Origin: Hygrocybe punicea | Lineage: Eukaryota > Basidiomycota > Agaricomycetes > Agaricales > Hygrophoraceae | Assembly: GCA_963556145.1 (NCBI GenBank) | Contig: OY744469.1 | Location: 3,196,767 to 3,260,766 of the forward strand | Length of the DNA: 64,000 bases | Direction: 5' to 3' | In this document: piece by piece, positions 10,575 to 20,681 of the stretch | How the letters are laid out: each line of letters starts with the position of its first letter | Position numbering within the stretch: position 1 is the stretch's first letter | Notes under the pieces: model-generated | Database searches by the model: none | What the model was told of the DNA's origin: nothing | What the model saw: only the letters and a program-made list of their open reading frames with translations | Translations under genes and position numbers: made by a program

Positions 10575-13500
10575 GAGCAGGAGGAGGTGAGAGCCATCAC
10601 AGACAAGAACCGCAAAGATACAGAAGAGGGCAAGGCTAACATGGATCTTGACAGGATGCCAAGATCAAAGACGTTGCAAGAGAGCTAGCAGCCGCCAAAG
10701 AACTTGTAGGCCAACAATGATGTACCATCTACTGCAAAGTGTGAACACCAGTGGGACATGTCAGAACCAACAGACAAAAATGCAGATCCCAACTAACGTA
10801 ACATGGGCGAATGGTCCAAGGAGGCTTTCGACACCTCTGCCCCCAAGAAACACCGTTCACATTGGGATGCCACGCCCGCTGACGTCTGAGACCACCAAGC
10901 ATTCTCGCTGCAGCCAATGGCTTCGTAGATGCCTCCATGGCTCCCATAATTATGAATGCCCCCAGGTTCATGCACAAAGACAAACACAATCACTACCTCA
11001 CAGACGAAGAACTTGATGCCATCCTTCCTGCGGCTGGCTATGCCATAGTCCTGCCCCCACCCGGGTATGCTCCCATGGTCATCCCTCGTAAACTGTTGGC
11101 AACTCCCATAACAGAGGTGGGTGGGTTTGAAATCTAGGAAAGCTCTGATGCTGCATCCCTCGCAGCAGCCACTGGCCTAGTGCCCGAACTCCCTACAGAA
11201 ATCGCAGGTGTTGGCAACCTCGCATTTTTCAAGGCAGAGGAGGACGAGACTGAACTCTCAGTTGAGGAGATGAAGGAGCGCAAGATCATGTGTCTCCTCC
11301 TCAAAATAAAGAACGGCACACCCCCTGTGCACAAAACTGCACTCCGGCAGATCACAGATAAAGCACACGAATTCGGAGCTGGGCCACTTTTTGACAAGAT
11401 ACTGCCCCTCCTCATGGAATGCACACTTGAAGATCAGAAGTGCCATCTTCCCATCAAGGTCATCGACCATGTACTGTACAAGCTCGACGACCTTGTCTGC
11501 CCTTATGTTCACAAGATCCTTGTCATCATCGAACCCCTTCTCATCGATGAGGACTACTACACTCGCATCGAGGGCCGTGAGATCATCTCAAACTTGTCCA
11601 AAGCTGCGGGTCTGGTACACATGATCTCCACAATGTGACCAGATATCAACCATGCAGATGAGTATGTTCGTAATACGACAGCACATGCATTCTTGGTGGT
11701 GGCCTCCGCTCTCGGCATCCCTTCACTCCTCCCATTCCTCAAGGCTGTGTGCCGCTCGAAAAAGTCGTGGCAGGTGCAGTACACCGGCATTCGCATCGTC
11801 CAGCAAATTGCAATCATGATGGGCTGTGCTGTACTGCCACACCTTCGCAACCTTGTTGACTGCATTGCGCATGGTCTGTCTGACGAGCAGCAGAAGGTAC
11901 GCATGATGACTGCCCTGGGGCTGGCTGCGCTCAACTAGGCAGCAGCTCCGTATGGCATTGAGTCATTTGATAATGTACTGCAACCCCTATGGATTGGCAC
12001 ACGTCTTCACCAAGGGAAGGGGCTAGCTGCGTTCTTAAAGGCTATCGGGTTCATTATCCCTCTAATGGACCCCGAGTACACGTCCTACTACACCAAGGTC
12101 ATTGTCATCCTCATCCGTGAGTTCAAGATGTCAGATGAAGAGATGAAGAAGATCGTTCTCAAGGTAGTGAAGCAGTGCGCGGCCACCGAAGGTGTGATGC
12201 CTGCATACATCAAGCATGACATCCTCCCCGACTTCTATAAGGCGTTTTTGGTACGACACTTGGCGCTGGACCAGCAAAACTACCGGCAGGTCGTTGAGAC
12301 AACCGTGGAGCTCACACAGAAAGCTGGCGTGTCAGAGATCGTGGTGTGTATTGTCAACGAGCTGAAAGATGAGGCAGAACCATATAGGAAGATGGTGATG
12401 GAGACTATCACAAAGGTGGTGGTGACGTTGGGTGCATCAGATATTGACAAGAGGTTAGAAGTTAGGCTTGTGGACAGTATCATCTACTCATTGCAGGAGC
12501 AGACCACCAAAGACCAGGTGATGTTGGATGGATTTGGGACCATTGTGAACACTCTTGGTGAAGATCAGCTACTCAGCAAGCTTGGTCTCATTCTGTTTGA
12601 GCAGTTGGGCGAGGAGTATCCAGATACACTGGGCAGTATGATTGCTGCAGAGGGTGCCATTGCGAATGTTGTGGGTATGACACAGATGAACCCACCTGTC
12701 AAAGATTTATGTGAGTCACATCTGTACCTTTCAGACTGAATTCATAAGTGACGCTGATGAATGTCTGATCACACAGTACCTTGAATGACACCAATTCTTC
12801 GCAACAGACATGAAAAGGTGCAGGAAGCTTCTATCAATCTCATCAGTTGCATTGGTGAGTGGTTTCGATCTCTACATGTATTCGTGTGACTTATCATCTT
12901 TCGACAGTGGATTGTGGTGCAGAATTTGTGCCCGCTCGCGAATGGATGTGTATTTGCTTTGAGCTGCTTGATCTTCTCAAGGCACATAAAAAGGGTATTT
13001 GGCAAGCTGCGGTGAATTCTTTCAGGTACATCGCCAAAAGTCTTGGCCCACAAGATGTCCTGTCGGTACTATTGACAAATTTATGCGTCCAGGAGCGACA
13101 GAGTCGATGTGTAGCACTGTTGCAATTGCGATTGTGGCAGAAACTTTTGGTCGTGAGTTTCGTTTGCCCCTCAGAGGTGATGAGTTGATCTTTGTTCAAT
13201 ATAGCCTTCACCTGTATTCCCACCATCTTGAACGAATACCGCATGATGGAGCTGAATGTCTGCACAGGTTGCCTTACTAAGGCACTTTCTTTTGTTTTTG
13301 AATATGTTGGACCACAATCGGCATATTACTGTGACCCAGTTGTTACTATGCTGGAAGATGCTCTTACCAATCGTGATCTTGTTCATCGGCACACTGCAAG
13401 TACCATCGTCAAACATCTCGCTTTGGGCATCGCCGGCTTGGGTTGCGAAGACTCCATGCTACATCTAATGAACCTCGTGTGGCCGCACTGCTTTGAGACA

Positions 13501-14530
13501 TCGCTACACGTCATTGGCGCCGTGATGGATGCGATCGAAGCGATGTGGGTCACATTGGGCCCAGGCGTATTGTTGAATTATGTGTTGCAAGGCCTGTTCC
13601 ACCCGGCAAGGAAACTTGAAGTTCGTGAGGTGTCACTTTTTGACATTACGAATTCAATTTGCATGGTTCTAACGTACTTTGGATTTGTAGGACTAGCATG
13701 TTATAACGTGCTGGTTAGTGATGGTACAGTTCGGTTCTGAACCTGGGTTCGAACCTGAACCTAAGTTCAGTTCAAGGTTCAGGGTAATGCCTGAACCGAA
13801 CCTAAGGTTCAGTTCAAAGTTCAGTCAAGAAGGGAATCTTGTGAACCAGGTTCAAACTGGTTCAAACCTGAACCTAATCTTTCACATATTAGTCTAATTT
13901 CTGCTGAGTGGAGACTTAGTTTTGGTCCAACTATTTACTGACTTGAAATTTCAGCACTATTAATAACAGAATCGAGATTAGAGTTTATACTGTTGCAATT
14001 AGTGTTTCTGTAACAGGAATATCTGCAAACTTGAATATATTTTAAAATGTAAAGTTGAAATTCAGCCTAGGATGCCATGTTTTCTGATTCAGTTATACTG
14101 ATTGCATAATCTTTCCTTCCTATTAAAATACTGCAAAACATTTGCAATGACTATCTGAACAGTTGTCCAGGACATTTCATGCTTACTGTGCTTCAGGCAT
14201 ATCTAACACAAGATTCTATTGATTCATTCACAGTGAACATGGACACAGTACATGTAATTGAAGAGTCAAACCATTAGCACAACAACAATGTAGAGTGGTA
14301 GGAAATAAAGGAAAAATTTGGATTGAGAAAATTGATTAGCTAGTATACTTGTATTTTCACAGGTTCAGTTCAGGTTCAGCCTGGCCTGAACCCGAACTGA
14401 ACCTATCTGAACCTGAACCAAAGGTTCAGTTCAAGGTTCAGATTTTTTTGGCCTGAACTGAACTGAACTGAACCTTACCATCACTAGCGCTGGTCCCTTT
14501 CTACCCTGACCTAAGTGAACTCAGCAAGGG
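10575..14530 (+). pseudogene. SF3B1 (splicing factor 3b subunit 1) pseudogene
   Basis: SF3B1/Hsh155 is the HEAT-repeat scaffold of U2 snRNP that holds the branch site. The copy runs from the low-complexity N-terminus (WSKEAFDTSAPKKHRSHWDATPADV near 10810) through [28 protein letters not shown], the HEAT core ([59 protein letters not shown]) to FHPARK at about 13610. VPFYPD (about 14495) lies beyond a transposon. In-frame stops stand at 11135, 11636 and 11936. About 40 residues are missing between VNTLG and EDQLLSKLG at 12560. Introns with normal ends are kept (for example about 12709-12780 and 12855-12906), so this is a genomic duplicate, not a retrocopy. A functional gene must lie elsewhere. 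Confidence 0.88.
13716..14486. mobile_element. hAT-like non-autonomous element (771 bp) in SF3B1 copy
   Basis: Perfect 11-bp terminal inverted repeats, TAGTGATGGTA at 13716 and TACCATCACTA ending at 14486, are flanked by near-identical 8-bp direct repeats: GTGCTGGT (13708-13715) and GCGCTGGT (14487-14494). An 8-bp duplication and TAGNG-type ends are hallmarks of the hAT superfamily. Both ends are packed with short GGTTCAG/CTGAACC repeats, likely transposase-binding subterminal repeats. The AT-rich middle has no gene. Removing it rejoins the SF3B1 exon around YNVLVPFYPD. Confidence 0.88.
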
Positions 14531-15672
14531 CCAAAATGTGTACAATAAGCACCCACTACTACAGTCCAAGTCTTTATTTAGGCCTCTGTGAGTTCTTACA
14601 ACTTCCTAGTTTTTTGTGGTAGAATGTCACTTGTTAACTTATTTGCTTATAGAACTATAAGTAATTTGAAGATCTACTACTACTACTACTAGTAGTACTA
14701 GTAACTATCGGCTAACATTGCTTACAAGTAGCCCAAGTTGCAAAGGTGAATAAAAGTAGCTATAAAAGCTTTAAAAAATGAGAGAAAAAGCCCAAGTAGT
14801 CCAAAAAAAGGCTAAGTTGCTAAAAGTGTCAAAAAAGGGATGTGTAAATTTACTGATGGTCCTGGGGTCCTTGCACTGCGTTGTTGTTGTGGGGGTGGTT
14901 TTTGGGTAGTTGTAGTGGGCAATGTGATTTGGCTGTAGCAATAGCGGTATGATGTGTGGCTGCAGTGGTAAAGGTTTGGGAGAAATACACCTTGGGGGGG
15001 TCATAGGCAAATCGAAACCATGGGGTGTGAACTAATAAATGTTGTATGGGTGAGCTCACAGAAACACGGGATGAGGAGGCTGATGCAAGAGAAAGAGCTG
15101 ATTCTTCATTTAAAGGCTGGGTACACAGTGACATCAACTGAGTTTATTATGCGGTGAGCAGAAAATTTTGATATAGACCGCGGCGATCAACGAGATGTGT
15201 ATAAAACGATTCACTGTGTTTCGGGCGTGGGTACCATGACTCCGGCTACCCATGAATAGCAAGCCTATTTCAGCTATTTGTACCTGATTCTACAAACCTC
15301 TGTCTAGGTACAAAATAGTTGGAAATAATCTGAAGATCAACAGCTCGCTATACTCAAGTACATCGCCTCAGTTCATGTCCCATAGATACAACCTTGCTTC
15401 GTCTAGAGAATGCCTGGCTTTTCTGATATATTTATACCCAATCAATACACCTGAATATATCATGTACATGTAGATACTTGAGATCATGTTAAACGAGCTC
15501 GTTGGCATTGGTAATTTCACATATTCATGCCTCGCAAGATTGTTTTTCATGTGAATAGATTGAACAGATGACATAGTGACAGCTATGATGGTGTCACTAC
15601 ATCCGATGCTACATATAAGCTGCTTTTCACCCTCGCCCTTCCCCATCCTTTCCCCTCCGTTCCACCCCAAAA
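14531..15672. other. Non-coding stretch
   Basis: No supported gene. Contains a short (CTA)n run near 14680 and a pyrimidine-rich leader (about 15630-15670) just before the small coding region that follows. Confidence 0.4.
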
Positions 15673-15959
15673 ATGTCCCAGCTATCTCAGCTATCCCAGA
15701 TGTCGCCTGTTGAGATCCCAACCCAATTGATTCAGGCTTTGATAATGCAAAACATGGCCGCTTCCCAGTCCATGTCGTTCCAGCTCGGCGTGTTGCAAAT
15801 GTTGTCCATGCAGCTCCCCCCTGCATTGCAGGCTTTTACGCAAGCCCTGGCTTCAGCCCTGATTCTACAATCAAGCCCCAAGTTGATTAACATGTTACAA
15901 ATGATGCAGGTGAAAATCGACCAACTTGAGCAACTCTCTCAGCGCAAACATGCTACTCC
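15673..15959 (+). CDS. Gln/Leu-rich small protein, cut by Helitron
   Basis: An ATG follows a CT-rich leader (CCCTTCCCCATCCTTTCCCC) that looks like a fungal core promoter. The frame gives MSQLSQLSQMSPVEIPTQLI and continues with a Met/Gln/Leu/Ala-rich amphipathic sequence (about 95 residues) ending QLEQLSQRK. At 15960 it runs into the terminus of the Helitron, which adds about 24 foreign residues and a stop. I do not recognise the protein. It could be the 5' exon of a gene whose rest lies beyond the Helitron, or a chance frame; the leader and the abrupt Helitron joint favour a real, broken gene. Confidence 0.4.
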
Positions 15960-16406
15960 CACTTGTTTAGTGGGCCAGTGCTGCGCATGGCATGAACGAG
16001 TTCTTTTTTCCCCCTCCTCACTTCTTTGCTGAATTAAGAAAATTGCATAGAGCATGTTACATATGGCATAAGATACATAGCATGTGTTGCATATTGCATA
16101 TTGATCTAATAAACCCACCTCCCACCTGTGCAACATATATAAATTAGTATAAAATAAAACTACATAGAGTGTCTTCATCAACCTCCTCTCTACCTGCCAT
16201 CTCCCCTGTGTTGCACCATCATGCAACACTCTCAGCTATGAAGCAATTGCTCAGGGAGCAACAGGTCAACTGCCAAACACAACTGCCCCCCAAACAGTGT
16301 GCTGACAATTAACTCACATTTGCTCAACCCTACTTCTCCATGACCTTGAATGCCACAGAACAGATTATCACATGAAGAAAGCCGTGCTTGACCTCAAGGA
16401 GGATGC

Positions 16407-17285
16407 TCAAAGACTCTGAGCATAAATAGCTAATACTAGGTTTCTATTTTTACAGTGTCTGATATCATGGTCTGAAAGTTGTGTAAGGACACTGTCTCTG
16501 GAACAAGAGTTGCCTGTAATCATTCCATCATGATACCATACTTGTTTCTGTGCAGTGATAATGCGTGAGGTGAAATGATATTGACCATGATATACAATGC
16601 CTCTAAGTTCTAATGTCTTTGTGCCAGTCTCTGAAACAAATTCTAGTCTATGACTGGTTTTAATATTTTTGAATGGATACTCTAGCACAAGAATGTGTGG
16701 TGCTTCATTATAAAATACAAGTTGATTCATTCTGCTGTTGCAATCAGGACATCTTCTATTGGTTTTCTGTGACAAGATATCAACCCAATTCATGGTTGAC
16801 TGTTTAATAGTGTCATCAGCATGTAACACGTAGCCTAGTCTGTCATCAATGGGTTCTTCTGCAAAGTCACATTGAGAACATTCATGTTGAGAAGAGGCTA
16901 CAATGTCATTGACTTTAAACAACTCCATAGCCAGATTGGCAACACTAATGCCCACAGTGCCTCTAGGAAAGTCTGTAGGATTCATGTTATGCAGTGTAGT
17001 CCTAAGGTGATCTCTTAGCTGTTCAAATGCCATATTCTTGTGCAACACCTGTGGAAAACCATGAGACAATGTGGTCAAATGATCATTCATGCTTCTGAAT
17101 ATTGTAGACCACTCTGCATGATTGTCTTTCCACAGGTTGAACAGAATCACCAACAATGAGTCATGTGCACAGCTGTAGTCATTTCTGTCCCAGATCAGTC
17201 CAGCTGGAGAGTTAATGATCTGTTGCTTGCTTGTGGATCCTTTGTTGACATGGTCTTTGGTGATCTGAGGCCTTTTAGCTACTGG
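16407..17285 (-). pseudogene. Helitron C-terminal ubiquitin-protease-like domain
   Basis: The frame reads, in order: WDRNDYSCAHDSLLVILFNLW (Cys box, Cys codon 17169-17171), HECSQC and CPDC (a pair of CxxC motifs as in zinc ribbons), APHILVLEYPF, then LELRGIVYHGQYHFTS with the His at 16575-16577 and WYHDGM. This order (Cys box, CxxC...CxxC, ILxLxxF, G..YHFT....W...DG) is that of peptidase family C19 (USP). It joins the helicase frame upstream with a shift near 17290. Animal Helentrons carry OTU proteases; a USP-like tail in a fungal Helitron is, as far as I know, little described. The catalytic residues look intact in this segment. Family call from motifs only. Confidence 0.65.
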
Positions 17286-17784
17286 TTCATTGTTTGTGTC
17301 AAGTGAATGTTTGTGGGTTGAACCAATACTTTTGCTGGAACAAATGAACTTGCAACTACAGCTGCATTCTGTTTGCCTTTGCCTTTGTCAACCAATTGCC
17401 ATGGGCTGTCAGGGATTCTATGAGCCAATAGTAGTGGATCAGTTGGTGACCATTTAATAGCAGTATCAGTTTTGGCAGGAACATAGTGAATTCCCTTCCA
17501 CTGCTGAAAGTTTCGAAGCATAACTGAGTGTGTACCAGCATTAATGTGGTCAGGCAAATTTCCTTCATATCTGAGCCTTGTAATCTCATCAAGCAATTCT
17601 AGTTCTCTAAATTCTTGTCTAAGATATCCAGAACACCCTCTAGTGATCACTTTAGTGTCAAAGCCTTGAATTATTACAGTTCCAGCAGCAGAAGCACTTC
17701 TAGACAATGAAGAATAATATAACATGTGGTTGAAACAACTGTTTAAATGCACAACATTGAATGGACGTGTTTTTCCTTGAGCGG

Positions 17785-17939
17785 TGGAGTGGTACGGAGG
17801 TACCGCTCCGAGGGCTAGCTGGAGAGTCTCGCTGGAGAGCTGGCGAGGAAGGCTTGATTGGGACTGACTACTGACAGGGATCTATCTACAACGAACCGTG
17901 GGAGCCTCGTCACGTGACTAGGCACTCGCTACCACTCCA
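17785..17939 (-). repeat. 3' LTR
   Basis: 155 bp, TG...CA ends with a 10-bp inverted repeat (TGGAGTGGTA/TACCACTCCA); identical to 20527-20681. Minus-strand orientation is set by the primer-binding site and the coding region. Confidence 0.9.
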
Positions 17940-17957
17940 ATTGCCCCCCTCCCTCAT
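17940..17957 (-). promoter_or_regulatory. Polypurine tract of LTR element
   Basis: On the minus strand GAGGGAGGGGGGCAAT directly precedes the 3' LTR, as expected for the plus-strand DNA primer of an LTR retroelement. Confidence 0.6.
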
Positions 17958-18084
17958 AGCGACGTCCTCGTCGCTATCAAAGACCTGAAAGAAAGAAAGA
18001 AAGAAAGAAAGAAAAAAAAAAAAAGAAAAAAAAAAAAAAAAAAAGGGAAGAGGAAAGAAAGAGGAAAAAAGACTGAAAAAGAAA

Positions 18085-20298
18085 CTAGTCTACTCCACTG
18101 GGGTCTAGCAAAGGAGGTCCAAGACTGGGATCAAAGGGAATGGGAACTTGTCCAGAAAAAGATGGAAAGGAATCAGAGGGTTGGGAAAAGGCAGGAGAAA
18201 CGTCGTGGACACAAGCTGGAAGTTTTGATGAGTTTCGCAAAGAGATGGTGGGAAGATGGCGAGGTTGTACTCGGAATGGGGAGTCGTCGAAATGTGTTGG
18301 GTATGGTTGACGACGAGGTGGGATTTTATGTACGGGGTATCTCGGGGGAAGGTTTTGAGGGTGGACACGGCGGTGACGGTAGCGAAGCGTGGACCATGGA
18401 TTTTGCGCTCGGGGGTAGGTGAGGGTAGGGATGCTCTTCGGTCGCCAAATAGGGGCATGGGTGGGGCGGGTGTCGCGCCAGGTATGGTTTTGACAGGGAA
18501 TGTTGAATGCAAGGACAGCTTGGGATTTCGGGGCAGGGATATTGTTGTGGTATGCTGATGGTGGTGTTTCCACGGGTTCCGTTTGCGTAGACGCGTCGGC
18601 ATATCGTTTTGTGGCCATAGGTGGGTCTGCCTCGTGTGCAGTCGCAGGTCCGGTATGTGCCTCCGTGCTCGCGGGTTGTTGCTTTTTCTCATCTTGCCCT
18701 TTGATGTTTCGCCTTGGAGCACCATCCCTCTCATTTCGGTTCTCTCCTGCGAGGATCTCCGCGATTTGGGATGGCAGAGGCCATGCTCGGCCATCGTAGT
18801 GTGTTTGGTGGTTGTTGGAAGCGTGGTACGGTGTGGGGGCGAGATGCTCGCGTTGGGGGTTTGGTTTTGGGTCAGGGTAGGCGGGGATGGTGGGTCGAGA
18901 CGGTGTAGGCACGAGACGTTCGTGTAGGAAGGGTTTCGAGGCCGATTTCGCGGTGCTGGGAGTGGGTATTCCAGTGGGCGTTGAACACTCGCGCTCATGC
19001 AACCTTTTTGGGTCGGGGTGGGACAAGTTTGCAGGCTGGGATGGAACGGGCGCTGGACAGGGCTCTGGGGTTGGCTTTGCATTGGGGTTGGGTCTACACG
19101 CCGGGCGTTCGCGCTCACGGCCGCTTTTGGCGCTGGGGTTGGGGTATTTCGAAGGGAGCACGCGGCTGCGCTCTGCTCCGGGGTGCTTTGGGTTGGGGGT
19201 GGCGAGAGCCGCGGGTGCTGGGCATTCGCGTCCGTGCTCGGTTTGGAGGTGGTTGGCATTGTGGGACGGCGTGGTGGACGCGTTTGACGTGGGCTGGGGC
19301 TCGTCTTGGCACACCGGCATTGGCATCTGTGGTTTCTGGGTCAACGGGGGCGGGGCCGTACGTTGGGGTTGCGGCTGAGGTGCTGGTGGTGCTTCGCGGT
19401 GCTTCACGTTCGTTGGTGACGTGGCGGCAGCAGCTGGGCTGGACTGGGGTTCGTTTGGGCACACGGGTGCTCGCGTTGGCCGTTCCTCGGTCGACGTGGG
19501 TGTGGTTGGACGCTGGGGCCATGGTCCGGGTATTGAAGGCGAAGGCTGCAGCGTTGGGTGCAGCCGTGACGTGGCAGTTGTGTTGGGCGTGATGGGCACG
19601 CGTGCGGACGGTGTTGGGGCCTGCGAGACGGTAGACGGGGTTGCCGTTGACGTTGTGGGGACTTGGGGCGTGGTTGCGAGGGTGGGGGACGCGAACGTGG
19701 CAGTTGGCTTTGGGGCGCGTTCTGACGCGTTTTGCAGCGAGGGTGGGGCCATTTGGGTGGGCAATAACGACGTGGCGTGCTCGGGCGCGAACGTCGACGT
19801 TTCTGGTGGAGGTGGGCGTGCTGTGGTGTGCTGGGGCGCGTTTTCGCGCGTGGATGCCGTTTGGATGCTTGGGTTGGGGTATTTTGGTGGGAGCTTGCGG
19901 CTGCGCTCTGCTCCAGGTTGTTTGGGGGTGGGGGTGGCGAGAGCCGCGGGCGCTGGGGATTCGCGTCCGCGCTCGGTTTGGAGGTGGTTGGCGATGTGGG
20001 ACGGTGATGGTGGTGAGTTTCGGGGCCCGTACGTCGTTTTTGGCTTGACGCGGTTGGAACTAGCGAGGTGGGGCGACGGGGCTGTTGAATGTTCACGTTT
20101 GGAGGTGCCGGGTGGTGTTCGAGTGGCGTTGCCGGGCACCGGGGCAGTGGGCGTCGTGGTTGCTCTCATTGGGGTCCACGTCGCTGTGGGCTGCGTGTGG
20201 TTGGCGTGGGCCGTTGGCGATGTGGTTTGCGGTTCGTTTTTTATAGTGGTTTTCCGCCGCGTTTTTTCCTTCTTCGCTCGTTTCTTTTTAGTAGTCAT
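18085..20298 (-). CDS. Pro/Thr-rich ORF of the LTR element
   Basis: A single open frame of about 737 codons. I start it at the ATG at 20298 (MTTKKKRAKKEK), since the longer frame upstream has no ATG. The N-terminus is strongly basic; the rest is Pro/Thr/Ala/Ser-rich. A module of about 41 residues occurs twice (NHLQTERGRESPAPAALATP near 19890-20000 and NHLQTEHGRECPAPAALATP near 19130-19260). No CCHC knuckle, protease or polymerase motif is visible. It may be a gag-like or wholly unrelated protein carried by the element. High GC keeps other frames open too, so overlapping plus-strand frames are shadows. Intactness fits the identical LTRs. Confidence 0.55.
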   Translation of the reverse strand: MTTKKKRAKKEKTRRKTTIKNEPQTTSPTAHANHTQPTATWTPMRATTTPTAPVPGNATRTPPGTSKREHSTAPSPHLASSNRVKPKTTYGPRNSPPSPSHIANHLQTERGRESPAPAALATPTPKQPGAERSRKLPPKYPNPSIQTASTRENAPQHTTARPPPPETSTFAPEHATSLLPTQMAPPSLQNASERAPKPTATFASPTLATTPQVPTTSTATPSTVSQAPTPSARVPITPNTTATSRLHPTLQPSPSIPGPWPQRPTTPTSTEERPTRAPVCPNEPQSSPAAAATSPTNVKHREAPPAPQPQPQRTAPPPLTQKPQMPMPVCQDEPQPTSNASTTPSHNANHLQTEHGRECPAPAALATPNPKHPGAERSRVLPSKYPNPSAKSGRERERPACRPNPNAKPTPEPCPAPVPSQPANLSHPDPKRLHERECSTPTGIPTPSTAKSASKPFLHERLVPTPSRPTIPAYPDPKPNPQREHLAPTPYHASNNHQTHYDGRAWPLPSQIAEILAGENRNERDGAPRRNIKGQDEKKQQPASTEAHTGPATAHEADPPMATKRYADASTQTEPVETPPSAYHNNIPAPKSQAVLAFNIPCQNHTWRDTRPTHAPIWRPKSIPTLTYPRAQNPWSTLRYRHRRVHPQNLPPRYPVHKIPPRRQPYPTHFDDSPFRVQPRHLPTISLRNSSKLPACVHDVSPAFSQPSDSFPSFSGQVPIPFDPSLGPPLLDPSGVD

Positions 20299-20499
20299 TT
20301 GTGTGGCAGTGGATCGAGAAAATGAAAATGTTTGATGTTTGGAAAATGGTTCAGTGCTCGGAAAATTGCTTGGTGTTCGGGAAACTGCTCGGTGTGCTGT
20401 GCTCTGTGCTCTGTGCTCGGTACACGTAAAATCGCTGGGGTGCTGAAAATTCACTGGAGATCACAGGAAGTCGCTGAAAATTGCTGAAGACTGAGGCTG

Positions 20500-20526
20500 T
20501 GTTCGAATCCGCTCTCATCACCACAT
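20500..20526 (-). promoter_or_regulatory. Primer-binding site of LTR element
   Basis: Immediately inside the 5' LTR, read on the minus strand, is TGGTGATGAGAGCGGATTCG followed by AACAC. Its complement ends in ...GTTCGAATCC...CCA, that is, a tRNA T-arm, acceptor strand and CCA tail. The match spans about 25 nt, longer than the usual 8-18. One base seems missing between T-arm and CCA, so the donor tRNA is not assigned. Confidence 0.6.
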
Positions 20527-20681
20527 TGGAGTGGTACGGAGGTACCGCTCCGAGGGCTAGCTGGAGAGTCTCGCTGGAGAGCTGGCGAGGAAGGCTTGAT
20601 TGGGACTGACTACTGACAGGGATCTATCTACAACGAACCGTGGGAGCCTCGTCACGTGACTAGGCACTCGCTACCACTCCA
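20527..20681 (-). repeat. 5' LTR
   Basis: Identical partner of the left LTR. The promoter of the element would lie here, reading leftwards. Confidence 0.9.

Larger units (their letters stand above)
17785..20681 (-). mobile_element. Young non-autonomous LTR retroelement nested in Helitron
   Basis: Two 155-bp direct repeats, 17785-17939 and 20527-20681, are identical base for base as I read them. They begin TGGAGTGGTA and end TACCACTCCA. The host sequence GCGG is duplicated on both sides (17781-17784 and 20682-20685; AGCGG if one terminal A is counted). On the minus strand the 5' LTR is followed by a primer-binding site starting TGGTGATGAGAGCGG and the 3' LTR is preceded by a purine tract GAGGGAGGGGGGC. 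There is no reverse transcriptase, integrase or protease, so it must be mobilised in trans (LARD/TRIM type). It is GC-rich in an AT-rich Helitron. Confidence 0.9.

Noticed and set aside
15960..15990. Canonical Helitron CTRR end
   Set aside because: CTAA/CTAG is present, but all copies share a further ACAAGTG, so the true end lies beyond CTRR or the family is non-canonical.
18162..20335. Several plus-strand frames of 80-300 codons
   Set aside because: They mirror the GC-rich minus-strand frame of the LTR element; Gly/Trp/Val-rich content without any domain.
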